Assembly: GCA_907165135.1 (NCBI GenBank) | Contig: OU015568.1 | Location: forward strand, 3,356,501 to 3,420,500 | Origin: Oikopleura dioica | Taxonomy: Eukaryota > Chordata > Appendicularia > Copelata > Oikopleuridae | Direction: 5' to 3' | DNA length: 64,000 nt | Shown here: piece after piece, positions 12,451 through 25,000 of the stretch | Numbering within the stretch: position 1 is the stretch's first letter | Layout of the letters: the number at the start of each line of letters is the position of its first letter | The notes under the pieces: generated by a model | Databases searched by the model: none | Seen by the model: the letters and a program-made list of their open reading frames with translations, nothing else | What the model was told of the DNA's origin: nothing | Made by a program: the position numbers and the translations under genes

Positions 12451-13339
12451 ATGACGATTAGAGGTGTTGGTATTTTGATGGGCATGGCTGGTAAGCTAAA
12501 CTGTTCCAAAAACCTTGTAAAGATACCGTTTTTAGCTTTGGGAGGCGTTATTTGGTGCCTATTCGACCGACATTGGCGAGTTTCCGTCAATTACAACACA
12601 CCAGGAAACGCCATGCCTACAGTGAGCTATCACGAAGGACTTTGGCATCGCTGCTCAAATTCCTACAACCTCGGTGGCCAGTCAAAGTAAGCATTATCTC
12701 TCTCAGGCTTTTTTACGCGTTTCTAGCTGCGCCAAAATGATGGAAGCAATCAATCACCTGCCGAGCGAGTTGATTTTCCAGCGCGGTTTCGCCGTTTTTG
12801 CCGCCATTGCTGGAGGAGTTGGTGTTCTTTTCGGAATGGCTTCGGCGCAGAGAATCAATTTTGGTAAGAGTCCCACGAATTTCTTTTCTATAATGAAAAT
12901 TCATAGCTGCAAAGCAAAAGGACAAGAACTGCTGTGCCACCTTGGCCGGGGTTTGCTACTGTATTATGGCGATTTGCATCATTGCCGCTGCTTCTTGGTC
13001 GGCTTCGCATACGTTGAAAGATAGCAAGTGGGACTATGGCATCATCAATCAAGCAGGTACGATGCTTTTCACGGTTTCTTGTGTTGAATAAGGTTAATAC
13101 AGGATACAATATTATCTACACGATCGGAGCGGATATCTACATCGGTTGGGTTACTGGATGTGTGGCATTGATCGCCGGGTGTATCATGATCTTCACAAGC
13201 TGCAAAAATGACGAATACGAGGACGATTTGGTAAGACATCCATTCATAATAGAGCTAAAACTATCTCTAGGACTACAACACGACTCAATACGCCCCACCA
13301 AATACCTACAATACTTCTGGGAACAAAGAGTACTGCTAG
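12451..13339 (+). CDS. Claudin/PMP22-like tetraspan membrane protein
   Basis: Six exons (12451-12490, 12536-12686, 12727-12863, 12907-13056, 13103-13230, 13271-13339) give 224 aa. All introns are GT-AG, of 40-46 bp. The first extracellular loop carries the claudin signature EGLWHRC, as in W-GLW-C. It is followed by LPSELIFQRGF, the counterpart of the 'P..L...R' stretch before TM2. TM2 is AVFAAIAGGVGVLFGMA, TM3 CYCIMAICIIAAASWS and TM4 GWVTGCVALIAGCIMIF. The C-terminal tail has acidic residues, a Tyr/Pro stretch, and ends KEYC, so a classical PDZ-binding YV end is not seen. It is likely a junctional or epithelial membrane protein. A poly(A)-like AATAAA lies near 13375. Confidence 0.8.
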
Positions 13340-13582
13340 ATTTTTCCTTTCCTATAAAAAAAAACTGCACTTTGAAATAAACTTACAGAAGAAAGTCAAT
13401 CTTCCAACTTCAGTGTTCTATAAAGTTCACTGTAGTGGAGAGAAATGAAGAATTTTGGCTGTGAGTGGTTTTAAAATTGGCAGATCAAAAGAGTTTTGAA
13501 AGAAAAAAGGCGGATTTGGAGGTCGCAAAAGGTGTGATACATGTCAGAAATGTGAGTTTTGTCAGGAGAAGGGGAGGACATT

Positions 13583-15206
13583 CTAAAATGAGGTTTTCGC
13601 CTGCCATTCTTCCCAGGCTTCGGTCCATTCTTGTTGCTCTTGCTTCGTTCCAAGCTCAAGAATATCCGCTTTTGTCAGGGCTAGGTAAGCCTTATCCGCG
13701 ATCGCGCGTTTTCGAGCAGCAAGGACTGAAAAAAATTGCTCATTTTTTTCTCTAAATCTTTGAAAACTTACAGTCTTTCTTGTACTGTTCTGTCGAGAGC
13801 GCGAATTCTTTCTCGAGCTTCTTTTTGTTCTCGCTTGTCATATTTTCGAAAATTTCCTTCGTGGACCCTGGGAGCTTCATCTTCTTCGTAATCTGCAGTT
13901 TATTCGTTCTGATAGGGAAACTCCGCTGCTTTCGGATATTTTTGCGCATTTCCGTGTCTGAGATCTTTTCAATCTTCAAAATTGGGTCGATTTCTGGAAC
14001 ATAAGCGTCAAAAGCGGCGGTTTTCTTCTCCCAAAAGTTCTGGAACTCGAAGAGATCAGAGTCTTCCCCGTGAAGGATGATTTCTTCTTTAGTCAAAAGA
14101 TTCCAGTTTCGATCGTTGAGAAGCTTTTTCGCGATCGCTCCGTTTCTAGCGTCGTTTTCCGCGGTTCTTTGAAGATGCGTTTTCTCGGCAATTTCCTTAG
14201 AAAAGGTAAGAAAATACAAATGAAGAGCGCTACCTTTTGAGCTGGAGAAAGTTTATTCCAAGCTTCGCTAACATCCGCTGCAGATAATTTTTGATCCTTG
14301 AGCTTTTGCCGCAGTTCTCTGGCGAACATGACGAAGGGATTTGGCAAGCGTCTGAAACCAAGGGCTTCTCGCTCTTTTTTAGTGATTTTCTTGTCGTTTT
14401 GCTTCAGTTGTTCGATTTCTTTCCTCGCTAGAATCGCGGAAACATGCGGAATGTAGCTAAAAAGGTTTAAGGGTGTAACTTGAGGACAATTTTTACCTGT
14501 TGAAAAGAGTTCGATCGATCATTTGATCGTTTTCGGAGGCATTTTGGTCGAAGAAAGCGGGGATCCAGTGAGTTTTCTCGTATTTTCTTTTGAATTCTTC
14601 AGCTTTTTCAATGTCGCAAGAAAAGTAAGCAGTTGCTAAAATGGTTTATTACAGATAAATGAAACAAAACGGCAGGAAAGCATAAATCTGCTTCTAATTA
14701 TCCGAAGCCGCAAGCCGCTTTTTGGTTGCTTATCAACTGTCTTTTTTACCTAGATCAAGGAAAAACTTCTCATCTTCAGGGGCAATCGCGGCAAATTGCT
14801 CCGCTTCTTCAACAAAATTCAAAAGCTGGCAGGAAGACACATTTTCGAAGTCCTCGATTTTCCCGATGCCGGAAGAAGCCGCGATTTGGGAGACTTTCTT
14901 GAGCTGGAAATCGCGGCGGTTGTTCTTGAAGTTGGTGAGCTCTTGGTCGGAGAGGGATTCGAAGGGTTTGGATGGATTCAGAGAAGCGTAGAATTCGGGA
15001 TCGGAAAGAGATTCGGAGACAGAAGCAGCGGCTTAATTTGATCATTTGAAATTAATGGACGATAATTTAACGTCGATAAATAAAACATAAATTTTATTCT
15101 GAGTGACAATATATTTTTAATGCGAACTCATTAACTTACCCAAGTCATATCGCCAGCCTCGTTTGGAAGCAATCTCCGCTAAATATCGAAGATTTCTTCT
15201 GATCAT
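13583..15206 (-). CDS. Mitochondrially targeted HMG-box protein, TFAM-like
   Basis: Six exons (15206-15140, 15031-14750, 14635-14497, 14456-14234, 14195-13772, 13725-13583) give 425 aa. The N-terminus MIRRNLRYLAEIASKRGW is basic, amphipathic and free of acidic residues until late, as in mitochondrial presequences. An HMG box spans about residues 195-262 (PNPFVMFARELRQKLKDQ, then SEAWNKLSPAQK). A weaker second box-like helix set lies near 335-375 (KLPGSTKEIFENM, then EQYKKDFLAARKR). Two HMG units plus a presequence is the TFAM plan (mitochondrial DNA packaging and transcription). The protein is longer than vertebrate TFAM and has a 190-residue helical region first, so orthology is not proven. 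A nuclear HMG protein is the alternative. Confidence 0.55.
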
Positions 15207-15568
15207 TTTTCTCTAAATTTTCTCTTTCAAAAATTCCGAATTCAGCGCGGCGCGGTGATCCTCCGAGTCAGAAGAGCGCTTGCTGGAAGACCCGCGGTGG
15301 CTGGAAGATCTTTTGTTTGAAGACAAAAAGAATAATTACATGAGAAGGATTTGGGACATTATTGGTGACATCATGAACTGACGAAAAGGAGGAAATAGTT
15401 GTGTCAGAAATATTCGAATTCCTATGCTAGGAATATGCATTTTGACGCCATTTCCATAGCGATATTTGTGTGTGTCAATAAAGCAGAAATATCTCCTTGG
15501 AACCATTTGCTAAACAATTTAACGATTTTTTGAACAGAGAGGAAGCTCTTTATGCTTATTGATAAAAA
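15207..15568. other. Divergent intergenic region with a weak short ORF
   Basis: Promoter space between the HMG-box gene (minus) and the PLAC8 gene (plus). On the plus strand, 15273-15380 is open and Glu/Leu/Trp-rich (ERLLEDPRWLEDLLFEDKK) and ends in TGA. It is preceded by a stop and lacks an early ATG, so it may be a stray exon or chance. Confidence 0.3.
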
Positions 15569-16151
15569 ATGACTGTAGTAGTCGTTGAACCTCAGCCAGT
15601 TGTTTACTACCAAGATCCGATACCGACTTACATAGAGCCAGCTTATCCGGGAACATTCAAATATGGGCTTTTCGATACTTGCTGCGAATGCTGCATTCAT
15701 CTCGAGATGCTCTTCTGTTGGTACCTTAGAGTTCAAACGGTAGCAGAGTACTTTGGAAGTTCTGGAATTGGATGGTGCTTGCTAAGCGTCTGTTTTCCTT
15801 GGGTAAGCTTCTCCATCGACCAAATTTTCTTTGATAAAAGTGACTTTTAGTGCACAATTGCCTTTCAGCGACAGAAAGTCAGAGAAATGCACATGATTGA
15901 AGGACACTTATGTTCCGATTGCGCTGTTGCTACTGTAGCCTGCCCTTGTGCGCTCCTCCAAATTGAAGGAGAAGCAAACGGTTAGCTTGAAGTTTATGAA
16001 TTTGATTCTGAGATATTCAGGCTTTATTAAACCTGCTTGTGGAGGATGTTGCGGCGGTGGCCGTAATGATGATACTTCTTGCTTGCGAAAACTTTGCTGT
16101 TGTTATCTTTGCTTGAGGAGACTCAATGGAGGAATCGAACCAATGGAATAA
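15569..16151 (+). CDS. PLAC8-family Cys-rich protein
   Basis: Three exons (15569-15802, 15869-15980, 16021-16151) give 158 aa. The cysteine layout matches the PLAC8 (cornifelin / placenta-specific 8) domain: FDTCCECCIHLEMLFCWY, then RQKVREMHMIEGHLCSDC, then a CPCALLQIEGE motif that parallels the family's 'DC...CC.CALCQ..RE'. The N-terminus is a Pro/Tyr-rich tail (YYQDPIPTYIEPAYP). The C-terminus has a glycine-cysteine cluster (CGGCCGGG), then CLRKLCCCYLCLRR, which is heavier in cysteine than usual and may be palmitoylated. Family members work in cell-size control, ion transport or epithelial envelopes. The role here is unknown. Confidence 0.75.
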
Positions 16152-16276
16152 ACTGTTTTTACTCGCTTAACTCCGCTCAGAAAATTTGAAACACTTTTTC
16201 GATAGAATAACTCTATTCAAACAACTTCGATTAACTTTCGATCAATTTCACACTGATTCAACAGAAGAGAATCTCT

Positions 16277-17379
16277 TCAAGAGATGTTTCGCTCAAGAAT
16301 ATTTCGCTTGTAGCCGAATAATTTCATCATAACTTTGCATTTAGCCTCAATTTCTTTGATTTCCTTCGATTTGACAAGAGTGCCAGTTTTTCTTCTCCAG
16401 CCATCAAAAATTTCGCTTTCATTTTTTGCTTTATTGACAGTAAAGATACCCTTTTGATCTTCCGTTTCCGTATGAGTTGCATTTTCAAAATTCCGAAGAA
16501 GATCATCGTTGAGTGGGATTCGAAAATGATCATAAATATATTTCGCTGACTCAATTGGAGTTCTAGCAATATCTTCGTATCGAACGAAAAGTGTGTTTTC
16601 CCGAGTCTTGGAATCAAGGAAGAAATCAAGGTTCTTGGCGCAATCTTTGTAGATTCCTTCTTTTGTCGCTTGATCTTTATACAGAGGCCCCATTTTTCTT
16701 CGAGAGACGAGCATGCTTCGAGGATCGCGAACTAATCTGATGATTTTGAGGTTATATTTTGGATCGAGCAACTCATAGAGTTCTTCAGGTCCCTCTAGGC
16801 GAAAGTCTTTGATAGCTACTCCCTTACGATCTCTGCAGAATTGTTGAAGTTTGTCTTTCCCTTCTGCTGATTTGAATGGATCGGGACATTCCTCAGAACA
16901 CCACATTTTTCCTTTGGAACAAAATGGTGGACTGCAAAGAGTTTCTGATCCAGACCAGTGTCCGATTGTTGGTTTCAGATGGTGTTTGGAGATTTTATGG
17001 TCGTTTTTGCGATTTTTCGGTATTTTACAGTCGTATGCTTCTTTGAGAATGTCAGTATAGTTGGTAACACTTCCAGTTAATGGTTCAAAGTACTTATTCA
17101 GGCTCAATCAAGGCAAGAAGGAATCTTTAAAAATGACAATGAGAGCCCTGCATAGAGAAAATCAGGATTTTGGTCAAAAATTGAACCCAAAAATGAGGAG
17201 CCAGAGCGAAAGGATGCCGATAAATAGATATTTTGACGATTGGTCCCAGTGTTTTCCTGTTCTTCGATTTGTTCTTTTTCGGAATAAGAAAATTCCGACA
17301 GCTCAGTAAAGCTGACAAAAGAAATCAAGGCAAAAACTAAAAGGAGAAAAATAATCGAAACTTTCTCTTTCTTCAACAT
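16277..17379 (-). CDS. Golgi carbohydrate sulfotransferase (CHST family)
   Basis: Two exons (17379-17149, 17092-16277) give 348 aa. It is a type II membrane protein: the short cytosolic MLKKEK is followed by the signal anchor VSIIFLLLVFALISFVSF. The 5'-phosphosulfate-binding loop is SFRSGSSFLGSIFDQNPDF and the 3'-phosphate-binding motif is RLVRDPRSMLVSRR, both characteristic of Gal/GalNAc/GlcNAc 6-O-sulfotransferases that use PAPS in the Golgi. A late RYEDIARTP motif and a WRRKTG motif also fit the family. The intron must be 17093-17148, 56 bp, with borders GG-AG: joining FLYA to YFEPL restores the expected 'FYxxEPL' sequence, and no GT-AG choice keeps the frame. The exact sugar acceptor cannot be told. 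Confidence 0.85.
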
Positions 17380-17626
17380 TTCATTTTTTGTGATGATTTC
17401 TTAGAATGACCCGGGTTATAAAAGCGTTTATATTTTGTTAAATTCAAATATTCGCACGACCCCAAAACCAATTGTGTCCGTAAATCATTTTCAAGTAGGA
17501 TTTTATTAACAGATTGAGGTCAACAAGTATACAGCATGGATTGGTATATTCACGTCTCGCAAAAATGAATCTTCATTTTTCCCGAGTTATTTTAACTTCT
17601 TCGTCCTATTTACAAAAAAAGAATAC

Positions 17627-19884
17627 TTACTCGACTGCCATTTCTTTATGCTCTGGCGTCATTTTCAAGTCGTTAGCTTCGGCGGAGGTAATTTTCGTCG
17701 AGAAACGGACCACGTGAGCATCAGGCACCTGAAGAGAACATGAAATTTTGATCTTACTTTCTGCAGATTATTTTGTAACTTGATTATTTAATTCACAACT
17801 GGCGAGGAGGACTTTCTGGAGAAGAATCGAATAATAATAAATGAAGCTGACAGCTTCAGATTTTAAGATAAGAAAATTTCTCATAAAAAAGACGATTTTT
17901 TGAAAATTATTAACTTTGAAATCGAAATTAAAAGTTGGAGATTTTTTACCTTTTCATCGTCGCTCGGTCCAGTCAGCTCATGAATCGAGTTTGGGCTTTG
18001 AATCGACCCCCTGGATCCATAAGCCGAGTCTCCCTTCGGCGTCCTTTCTCCTTCCAGCTCTTCAGATCCTCTCCTTTCGATCTTGCAGGGACTGTCTCGT
18101 CCGAGATCCCCCTCGTCTTCCGTCCAAGCGGACACTTCCGAGCGAACGGATTTGAAGCTCGCTCGGCGGGTGATTATCGGATGCGGCGTCGAGGAGCCGT
18201 CTTTTCGCTGCTTCGGCCGTCGCTTTGGAGTTTTCAATCCTTCGCCAATTGTTTCGACGTAATTCAAAACTGGGTCGAAGGCGATTTCGGACATGTCAGC
18301 TAAAGAAAGCATTAAATTAAAGAAAGGGTTCTTAAGTTCATAATTTGAGAAGTTTTCTTTGAAAATTATACCTCCGAAGAAAGAATAATTTTATTTATAA
18401 AACATGTCAGATCAAATGTCAAAATAAGCTAGCGATAATAGAAATTATTACCTTGGCTCTCGGGATAAGCTTGTTGTTGGTGCTGTTGCTGATAAAACTG
18501 CTGATAATATTCGCCAGCGTAGTAGGGATCGTAAAGTCCTGAATACGAAAAAAAATGAGATAAGAAGAGGAGGAGGATGGGGTTTTAGTAGACGTGTTAT
18601 TTTTTCCGAAAATGGAAGGAAAAAGGTCTTTTTAATTTCAAAATTGATTCAAAAGAGGTCCAACTCAGCGACCTTTGAGCCAAAAATTTCAGCCAAATTC
18701 TCCGTGAAATTCACTCTCAGCCATAAATTACTGAAAAAAGTTGCTGGAGAAGGGGTTCCACGGACGGGAATGGTTCTCGAAGGCGCGATTTCATTAACCC
18801 CGAACTGGGCGTCGGCGTCATTTTTGCCAAATTCTTTCAAACATGAGCAAAGTTGAGAATATTGCATTTTTGAAAGAGAGAGCGAGAAATTCTAGCGTCT
18901 TCGAATTTTTCATTTTTCTAAAATTTTCTTCGAGAAAAAAATTTTTTAACGAATATTCAAAATCATCACTTTTAGGTGATTTTAAGTTGATTTAGAACCC
19001 TGCGCTAGAAAAAAAAAAATGAGCCAAATGATCTTCGACGGGTTAAAAACGTACCTTGTTGCCTGTAGTGCTCTAAATAAGCTTCTGGGTATTGCTGCGC
19101 CATATCAAATTGTGCTTGTTGCATCATATTCCCATACGCGTCATTTTGCCAAGCGCCAGGAGCCTGACCTCCGTGCGCTTGTGGGTTAAACTGAGGCTGC
19201 GAGAAATAATGAGGAGGATAAGATTGAGTTAATGTGTTAGGATGGGGAAGATTAGGGTTATGAGGAAAGGGGCCTGGAGGAAAATGGCCTGGAGAAGAAA
19301 TGGGCCGTTTTTGGAGCCTAGCGCGTTGGCGCCGTTTTTGCCGAGAAATGTACAGTAATGAGCAAATACAGCCGAGCAAGATGGCGATTCCACCTTTTTG
19401 CGGGTTATCAACGATTCCGGAAATGTATCATCGAGAGCCTTAAGGGCCTTACAAAGACTTGACATGGGTATTATTCAGTACAGTACCAATAATCGTTGAA
19501 AGAATTGATAAAGATGCAAAACCACGTTGCTAGAATTCAACAAAGAGGGGCATCATTGATAACCTTTCCTATCGCTCCAAGAGCCAGTTTTAGATTCCTA
19601 ACCGTCGAAAATTGCGGCGGATCGGTATTGATCCTTGTCCAATTTTGCGAATTCTCAAGTACCAGTTCTTCTTCAAACTGCGGATTCTGATTGTTGAGGA
19701 TTTCGACTTCCGGAATGCTTGTTGTGCCTTCAGAAGTCGTTGAGGTTGATGGCGTCGGTTTCATTTTCCCGGCTCTCGAGTTTGAGTTTTGGAGCTGATC
19801 GCGAATTTCCTTGAGTCGAGCGGAGCCGGTTTTAACCCGCTGCTGCGCGGGCTTCTGGTTCTGGCCGGTATCTGGTTCTTCCAT
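17627..19884 (-). CDS. Single-pass membrane protein with Pro/Gln/Tyr-rich tail, unrecognised
   Basis: Six exons (19884-19564, 19529-19487, 19393-19055, 18538-18452, 18299-17950, 17728-17627) join in phase to 413 aa. The first 107 residues are polar (MEEPDTGQNQKPAQQ) with no signal peptide. A single helix is assembled across exons 2-3 (LSILSTIIGGIAILLGCICS), immediately followed by the basic stop-transfer RQKRRQRARLQKR. The long tail has a Pro/His/Asn section, a Gln/Tyr section (GEYYQQFYQQQHQQQ) and a Ser-rich, likely phosphorylated region (RRASFKSVRSEVSAW, RGSIQSPNS). It ends KEMAVE. The 43-bp exon 2 and 34-bp intron 1 are very small. Intron 3 (516 bp) and intron 5 (221 bp) are long for this genome. 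I do not recognise the family. Confidence 0.65.
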
Positions 19885-22630
19885 GGTCGTCTGTTTTATT
19901 TTCGAAGAGTTCTGAAGGAAATGATGAATATGATGTTATATTTGAAAATTATTTGCTTGTAGAAGTTGATAGGTTAAAATAACTGCGACTCTAAATCACG
20001 CGGAAAAAAACAGAATTTGCATGAAATGGTTCAAAAATCGCGACCACAGGGAATCAGATAAAGTGCCAAAAAATGACACCGGGAGTGACCCTTTCTACAA
20101 CCAGAGATTCCTGTAGAGTGGTATGTGGAATGTGTCGGTAATGTCAGGACCGCGACACATTCCGTCTTGGTTTAGCATCTTCATCGGTGACAACATTTTT
20201 GGAAGAAAACAGAGAGGTAGAGAAAATATCAGAATTGCGTATGGGAAGCGAACAAGGAAAATTGCCAAACAATGAAGGGCGAAAAACGCACTCGATTTTG
20301 TATCACTGGGAAAAGGTAAAAAACCGTAATTTGATCCTGAAAAACATGATCGTTCATGAGAGTCAGATGCAGCTGTATTATGGGTTTTCCTCGCTAAACA
20401 AAATTTTTTAAATTATGCGTCGTTTTATTTTGGAATCTAAAAAATGCGCTGCAATTTTTACCTTCAAAACGTGTTTGTGGTTTTCAAAAAGGGAGCCTCA
20501 ATTGAATGTTAGAAGCACTTTAATTTGCGACGGGTTTTATCGAAAAGAGAGATACATTACAATTGAATGAGCAAATTGCGGCTTCTCTCTCTAAAACGAA
20601 ACGAAATTTATGCGTCGACCGGTTGTTGAAATGACAAACGAGCTCACCAGGGCTCAAATAGTTTTGACATGAATGATCATTAATGAGCCACGAATGATCG
20701 ACGGATTGAAAAGTTGTGGCGAGCCCTAGAGGTTCTATTAAGATATTGTCTCGTTTTTTCGTCTGCCTTTCAAAATTGGGGTCCCCAAGGGAGGTTAGGC
20801 TTACTCTAAGGGGCTCCTTCTTTTAGGGTCAGGGTTAGGGTTAGGGTTAGGTTTACCAAGTTAATATGGGCTCTGAAAATGTCAGTAAAAGCTTTTTATC
20901 TTGAATAAAAACATGCATATTCGATAAATCAAAGCCCAATACCTGGACTTTGCGGTGGCTCTTGAATTTTTAGTAGAACTTCTAATCCGAATTACGGCTA
21001 GATCGGCTAGATCGTGAAAATCTCTCGCCCGATCAAGTTTCGAATTCCACCTCAATCGGATTCTCCTAAAAAATCCTCCACTTTTCGAGCCACGTAAAAA
21101 TAATTGCTTTAACAAAAGATTTTCGCAATTTAAATTTTTTGTATACAAAGAGCTTCAAACAAGAAATGCGCTGCAACCGCAATTTTGTTAAACCAAATCG
21201 CAAAATATTTATAATTTTTAAAACCCAGCTAGTTTTAGAATGTTTTTAAGAAAACTGAAAAATAAGAAGAATTTATTACGGAATTCTTAAAATTTTAAAG
21301 CCTTCAAGTTTTTTTTCAGCTGACGTTATCCTGTTCCACTTATTTTCTCAGATGTCAAGGAGCGTAATTTTTGACATTCTATTTTGACATTTCGACAAAG
21401 TAAGTCATGTCATACTGAATAAACGATACTAAATGCTCGCGCTTATATGAACAGTGTTTTTGACTCAACATTTTCTGAAATCATGGATGAGAAATAGAAA
21501 AGAAAGTTTCACATTCGTCGCTTTATTTGAGTACATTTAGGTAAGGATTAGGGTTAGGGTTAGGTAAAGGGTTGATTTTCCTCTTTTTTTCAACCCTTTT
21601 TTCGGCATTTTCTTCTGTCGATTTTCCCAGAAAAATCATTCATCTATCATTTTGCCCAATTTTCGCGTCACTGCTTTCTTTCCCATGAAGTCCGGAAATG
21701 CGAGAAATAAGCGTCAGTAAGTCGATTTAAAAATTTCAACTTTTCCCTTTCCCACAGAGCGGACTAAGCGGACGTCAAACGTGCCATTTTAGGAGTCCTC
21801 TATTTCTAATTTGACGTGGGGACAACTTATCAAATTCATCAATCCCCGTCAGTATCAATTTTCCGATCGTTTTTCAAAAATAACTCGCGAAAAAGACCAC
21901 TTTTTATTTGATAAATGAAAAAAGAGATTCTGAATCTCTAAAAGTGGGAAAACCCCAAAATCCTAATTTTCAAATGCCAGTAAAATGCGGCCAAAAACTT
22001 TCACTTCCGGTGGCCGCGAAAATTATTGAAATTTTTCAATGTCAAAATTTCAATTTCCGGCGCGTTATTCTTCGAAACTTATCGAATTTTCTTCTTATCA
22101 GTGATAAGGGGAGATGATTTCCTTGTTCGGAATGTAAAACTTGTAATTCGAAGCCGCAAGATTCTTTAATCATCTTAATCGTTTATTACTTCATCCTCAT
22201 TTATCATCAAACACGTCCTCTTTCCGGCCCTCTCTTTCTCTTCTTTGCCTCCCTCAAGTGCCTTGTCGAGATTGTGATTCTTGGCTTTAGGCTTAACCCT
22301 AGAGTCTACTCGGCTCGAGTTATTACGTAGAACGAACGTGGACGAGGGTTGACCTTGCCGCTCAGCGCAAAATATTATTCCTAAAGCTAGAGAGCGTTTT
22401 CCAGGTGGAAGATGGGCGGTTATTTGCTCGCTAAAAGTAAGCGTATTTGGACGAGTTTAGCGCTCGATTTTTGCGTCACAAGATAAATCAACGAAGAAGA
22501 GCCAGAAATTGGAAGATTTGCGGTTTCTTCATAAATCAGATTTTCTTCAGAACTGTTCTAAAGCTCTCTTCTTTGTCAACCGAAGGACTAAATCTCGACC
22601 CTTAAAAATGTCTTGTACTGAAATATGGTT
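19885..22630. other. Gene-poor region, left part
   Basis: No gene with coding character. Two short telomere-like tracts lie here (20824-20853 and 21546-21566), along with many scattered short palindromes. ORFs are chance-like. Confidence 0.5.
20824..20853. repeat. Interstitial telomere-like TTAGGG repeat
   Basis: About four tandem copies of GGGTTA with one variant unit at the left end. A second short tract (GGATTAGGGTTAGGGTTAGG) is at 21546-21566, a degenerate one at 26131-26170 and one in the opposite orientation at 50092-50113. Confidence 0.8.
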
Positions 22631-22634
22631 GTAG

Positions 22635-23360
22635 GCGGTCACCTGGGTTTTTAAACCCAGAGTCGCAAAATGCCCAGTTTGGGATTACTAGTCCCAGGAG
22701 GCAAAATTCTTGAGTCTGGGTTTTTCAAAACCCAGGCTCGCCACTTCTGCGAGCCTGGGATTGTCAAACCCAGGTTACCGCGTTTTATCAATAAGTTGAG
22801 CCCGGGTTTTTTTTTGCTTGACCAAACAAGTTTCTAGGGTTCACAAGCTTCAGAGGATAAGAAAAAAGACAGATTCGGCAGCAGAAAATTACTAAATCTA
22901 AGTGCCCCTAGCCACGGGGCTTCGCCCCTTAGGCCCTAAGATGCCGGGGTCTAGTCTATGGTTACTTAGGGTTACCTTCGGTAACCCTAACTAACCCTAG
23001 CCTATCCCCCTCGGGTAAGACTGTTCCGTCATTTTGCACAGTGCCCCCTAACACTAACCTCAAGTTATAGAAAGTACTTAAAAATAAATGTTTTTGTCTT
23101 AAAAGTAGGTGTTTAGCAGGATTGGTAGAAATTTTATCTTTTTTTTATTTCTAGACGACGTGGAAATTGTTTTGGTACGAGCAAAAAACCCAGGTTCAAC
23201 TAACTGATAAAATGCGGTGACCTGGGTTCGGCAAACCCAGGGTCACAAAAGTGGTGAGTCTGGGTTTTGAAAATCCCAGACTGAAGAATTGGACGATCTG
23301 GGATTGGTAATCCCAAACTGAGCATTTTGCGACTCTGGGTTTAAAAACCCAGGTGACCGC
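22635..23360. mobile_element. Non-autonomous DNA element made of chained hairpins
   Basis: The terminal inverted repeats begin GCGGTCACCTGGG at 22635 and end with the complement at 23360. Similarity runs inward at least 55 bp (through ACCCAGAGTCGCAAAATG). Each arm is a chain of four roughly 22-bp hairpins of the form CTGGG-n8-CCCAG. The core holds a palindromic GGGTTACC/GGTAACCC with TTAGGG-like units near 22965-23000. It has no coding capacity. The target duplication is not clear (possibly TA). Confidence 0.75.
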
Positions 23361-24825
23361 ATACCACCTGAAATATGCCTCGGTTTTCTCCCCCCTCTAG
23401 AGCTCGGTAGGAGCTTATCAGGTGCCTTTCAAGTCGGATTATGCAAAGTTTCTTACTGATAAGCTCCCTTTTCGCGCCTCTAGAAATTCTCCAGATGCTC
23501 CTTAGTTTTGCAAATATACCGATAAGAAGAAGAACCCTCTTTCTTATCAAATGATTGACCATAAAATGATAATGGCTCTCTCAATCGCGTCCATTAAAGT
23601 CATTCTTAAATGGTCAACCCTTTTCCTCTTAAAGAGATTAAATAAAAAGAGAGCGTAGACCGGTTCATCTGTCAAGCCGCGGTTCTCAATCTAACCACCT
23701 TTGGCCCCCCAATTAGCGGTCACGGGGCAGCGACTTTTCGGGTACCGACTCTCGGCAGGTGCTCACGGGTCTTATCGCTAAAATGACCAGGCTTAAAACG
23801 GGAGGGGGAATTTAGATTAATACTTCCGCAAAGTGAAAGTGAAAGAAAGATTTTAGCAATACAGAAGAAAAAAGGGATCAGCTTGAAAATCCGATAAAAA
23901 CACGATACGGTACTGTTTTGAAAATCCAATCAACCTTGCGCTGGAATTTCCGAAATTCCTGCCGCAAAAATACAAAAAGGATGGAATGAAACAACGCTCT
24001 CCCGCAACGTGCAACGGTTGTTTTCCTTTCCCGCTGCTGTCATTGTTTGTTTTGTCTGGCAGACAGGTTCAAACTCTTGTTTTTTGATTAGCTCGATGAA
24101 TTTTGATTGGAAGCTGTTTTTTGCTTGTATTGACTTCTAATGAGCTTGAATATAAACTGCAACGTCATCAAAAACGCTTTTTCGGAGAGATACCCTTAAC
24201 GATTTTTTCACTAAAGCGATGAATCTGTTCTTCATGACTTTTCAATTAGAACTGAACATTTTTAAAGCCGCTTTAGCTTCAAAAAACGTAGATTTTAAAG
24301 TCATCCGCGGCCTTTTGCAAGCCTGCCGTGCTTAACTCTAATCCGGCTACCACGTCATAAAAGGGCTCTGCATGTATAACACCGATTATGTCAATCCGGC
24401 TTCAAGATAAAATGTTAGAAAACTCCCTTTTACAAATTGCCCTTCGTTAAATTGTCCATTTCAAAGCAAAAACAAGCTTTTTTCGAGACAAAAAAAAAAC
24501 GATTCTTGATATTTTAATTGACTTCTTATTTTGAAGAAATAACAGTCTTCCCTCCAAACAGTTATTAACGACTCTGTTTTCAGACAACCGTTAGCGCATT
24601 TCTCGCATAATTCCGCCAAATAATTGACCACCCGTAAATAGCGCGGTTCAAACATGACAGAATCCACGCCATTGTTCGTGCATTTTATAAAACGGCACTT
24701 ATTCTTTTTTTAAAGAGACTTGTAAGACATTTTAGCATCTGTTGGAAACAAGTTGATTACTATTGGTGCACTCAAAAAGAAAACAAGACAAATGGCTTTT
24801 TGAAAGTAATTTTAAACAATATTTT
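23361..24825. other. Gene-poor region
   Basis: No supported gene. Short ORFs lack splice signals and coding character. Confidence 0.45.
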
Positions 24826-24829
24826 TAGA

Positions 24830-25000
24830 GAAGAAAATATTTTTAATATTATTATTAATATTAATAACAATATTTAAAATTTTTATTATATAATATTATA
24901 ATTAATATTAATATCAATATTTTATATTTATATTCAAAATTATGAATAATTTGCTTTATGAATTTATTTAATAAATTAATATTATTATTATTATTTTTTC
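24830..25000. repeat. AT-only low-complexity tract
   Basis: About 170 bp composed almost wholly of A and T, in interspersed TAATATTA and ATTATT units; several self-complementary stretches could form cruciforms. Confidence 0.8.
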
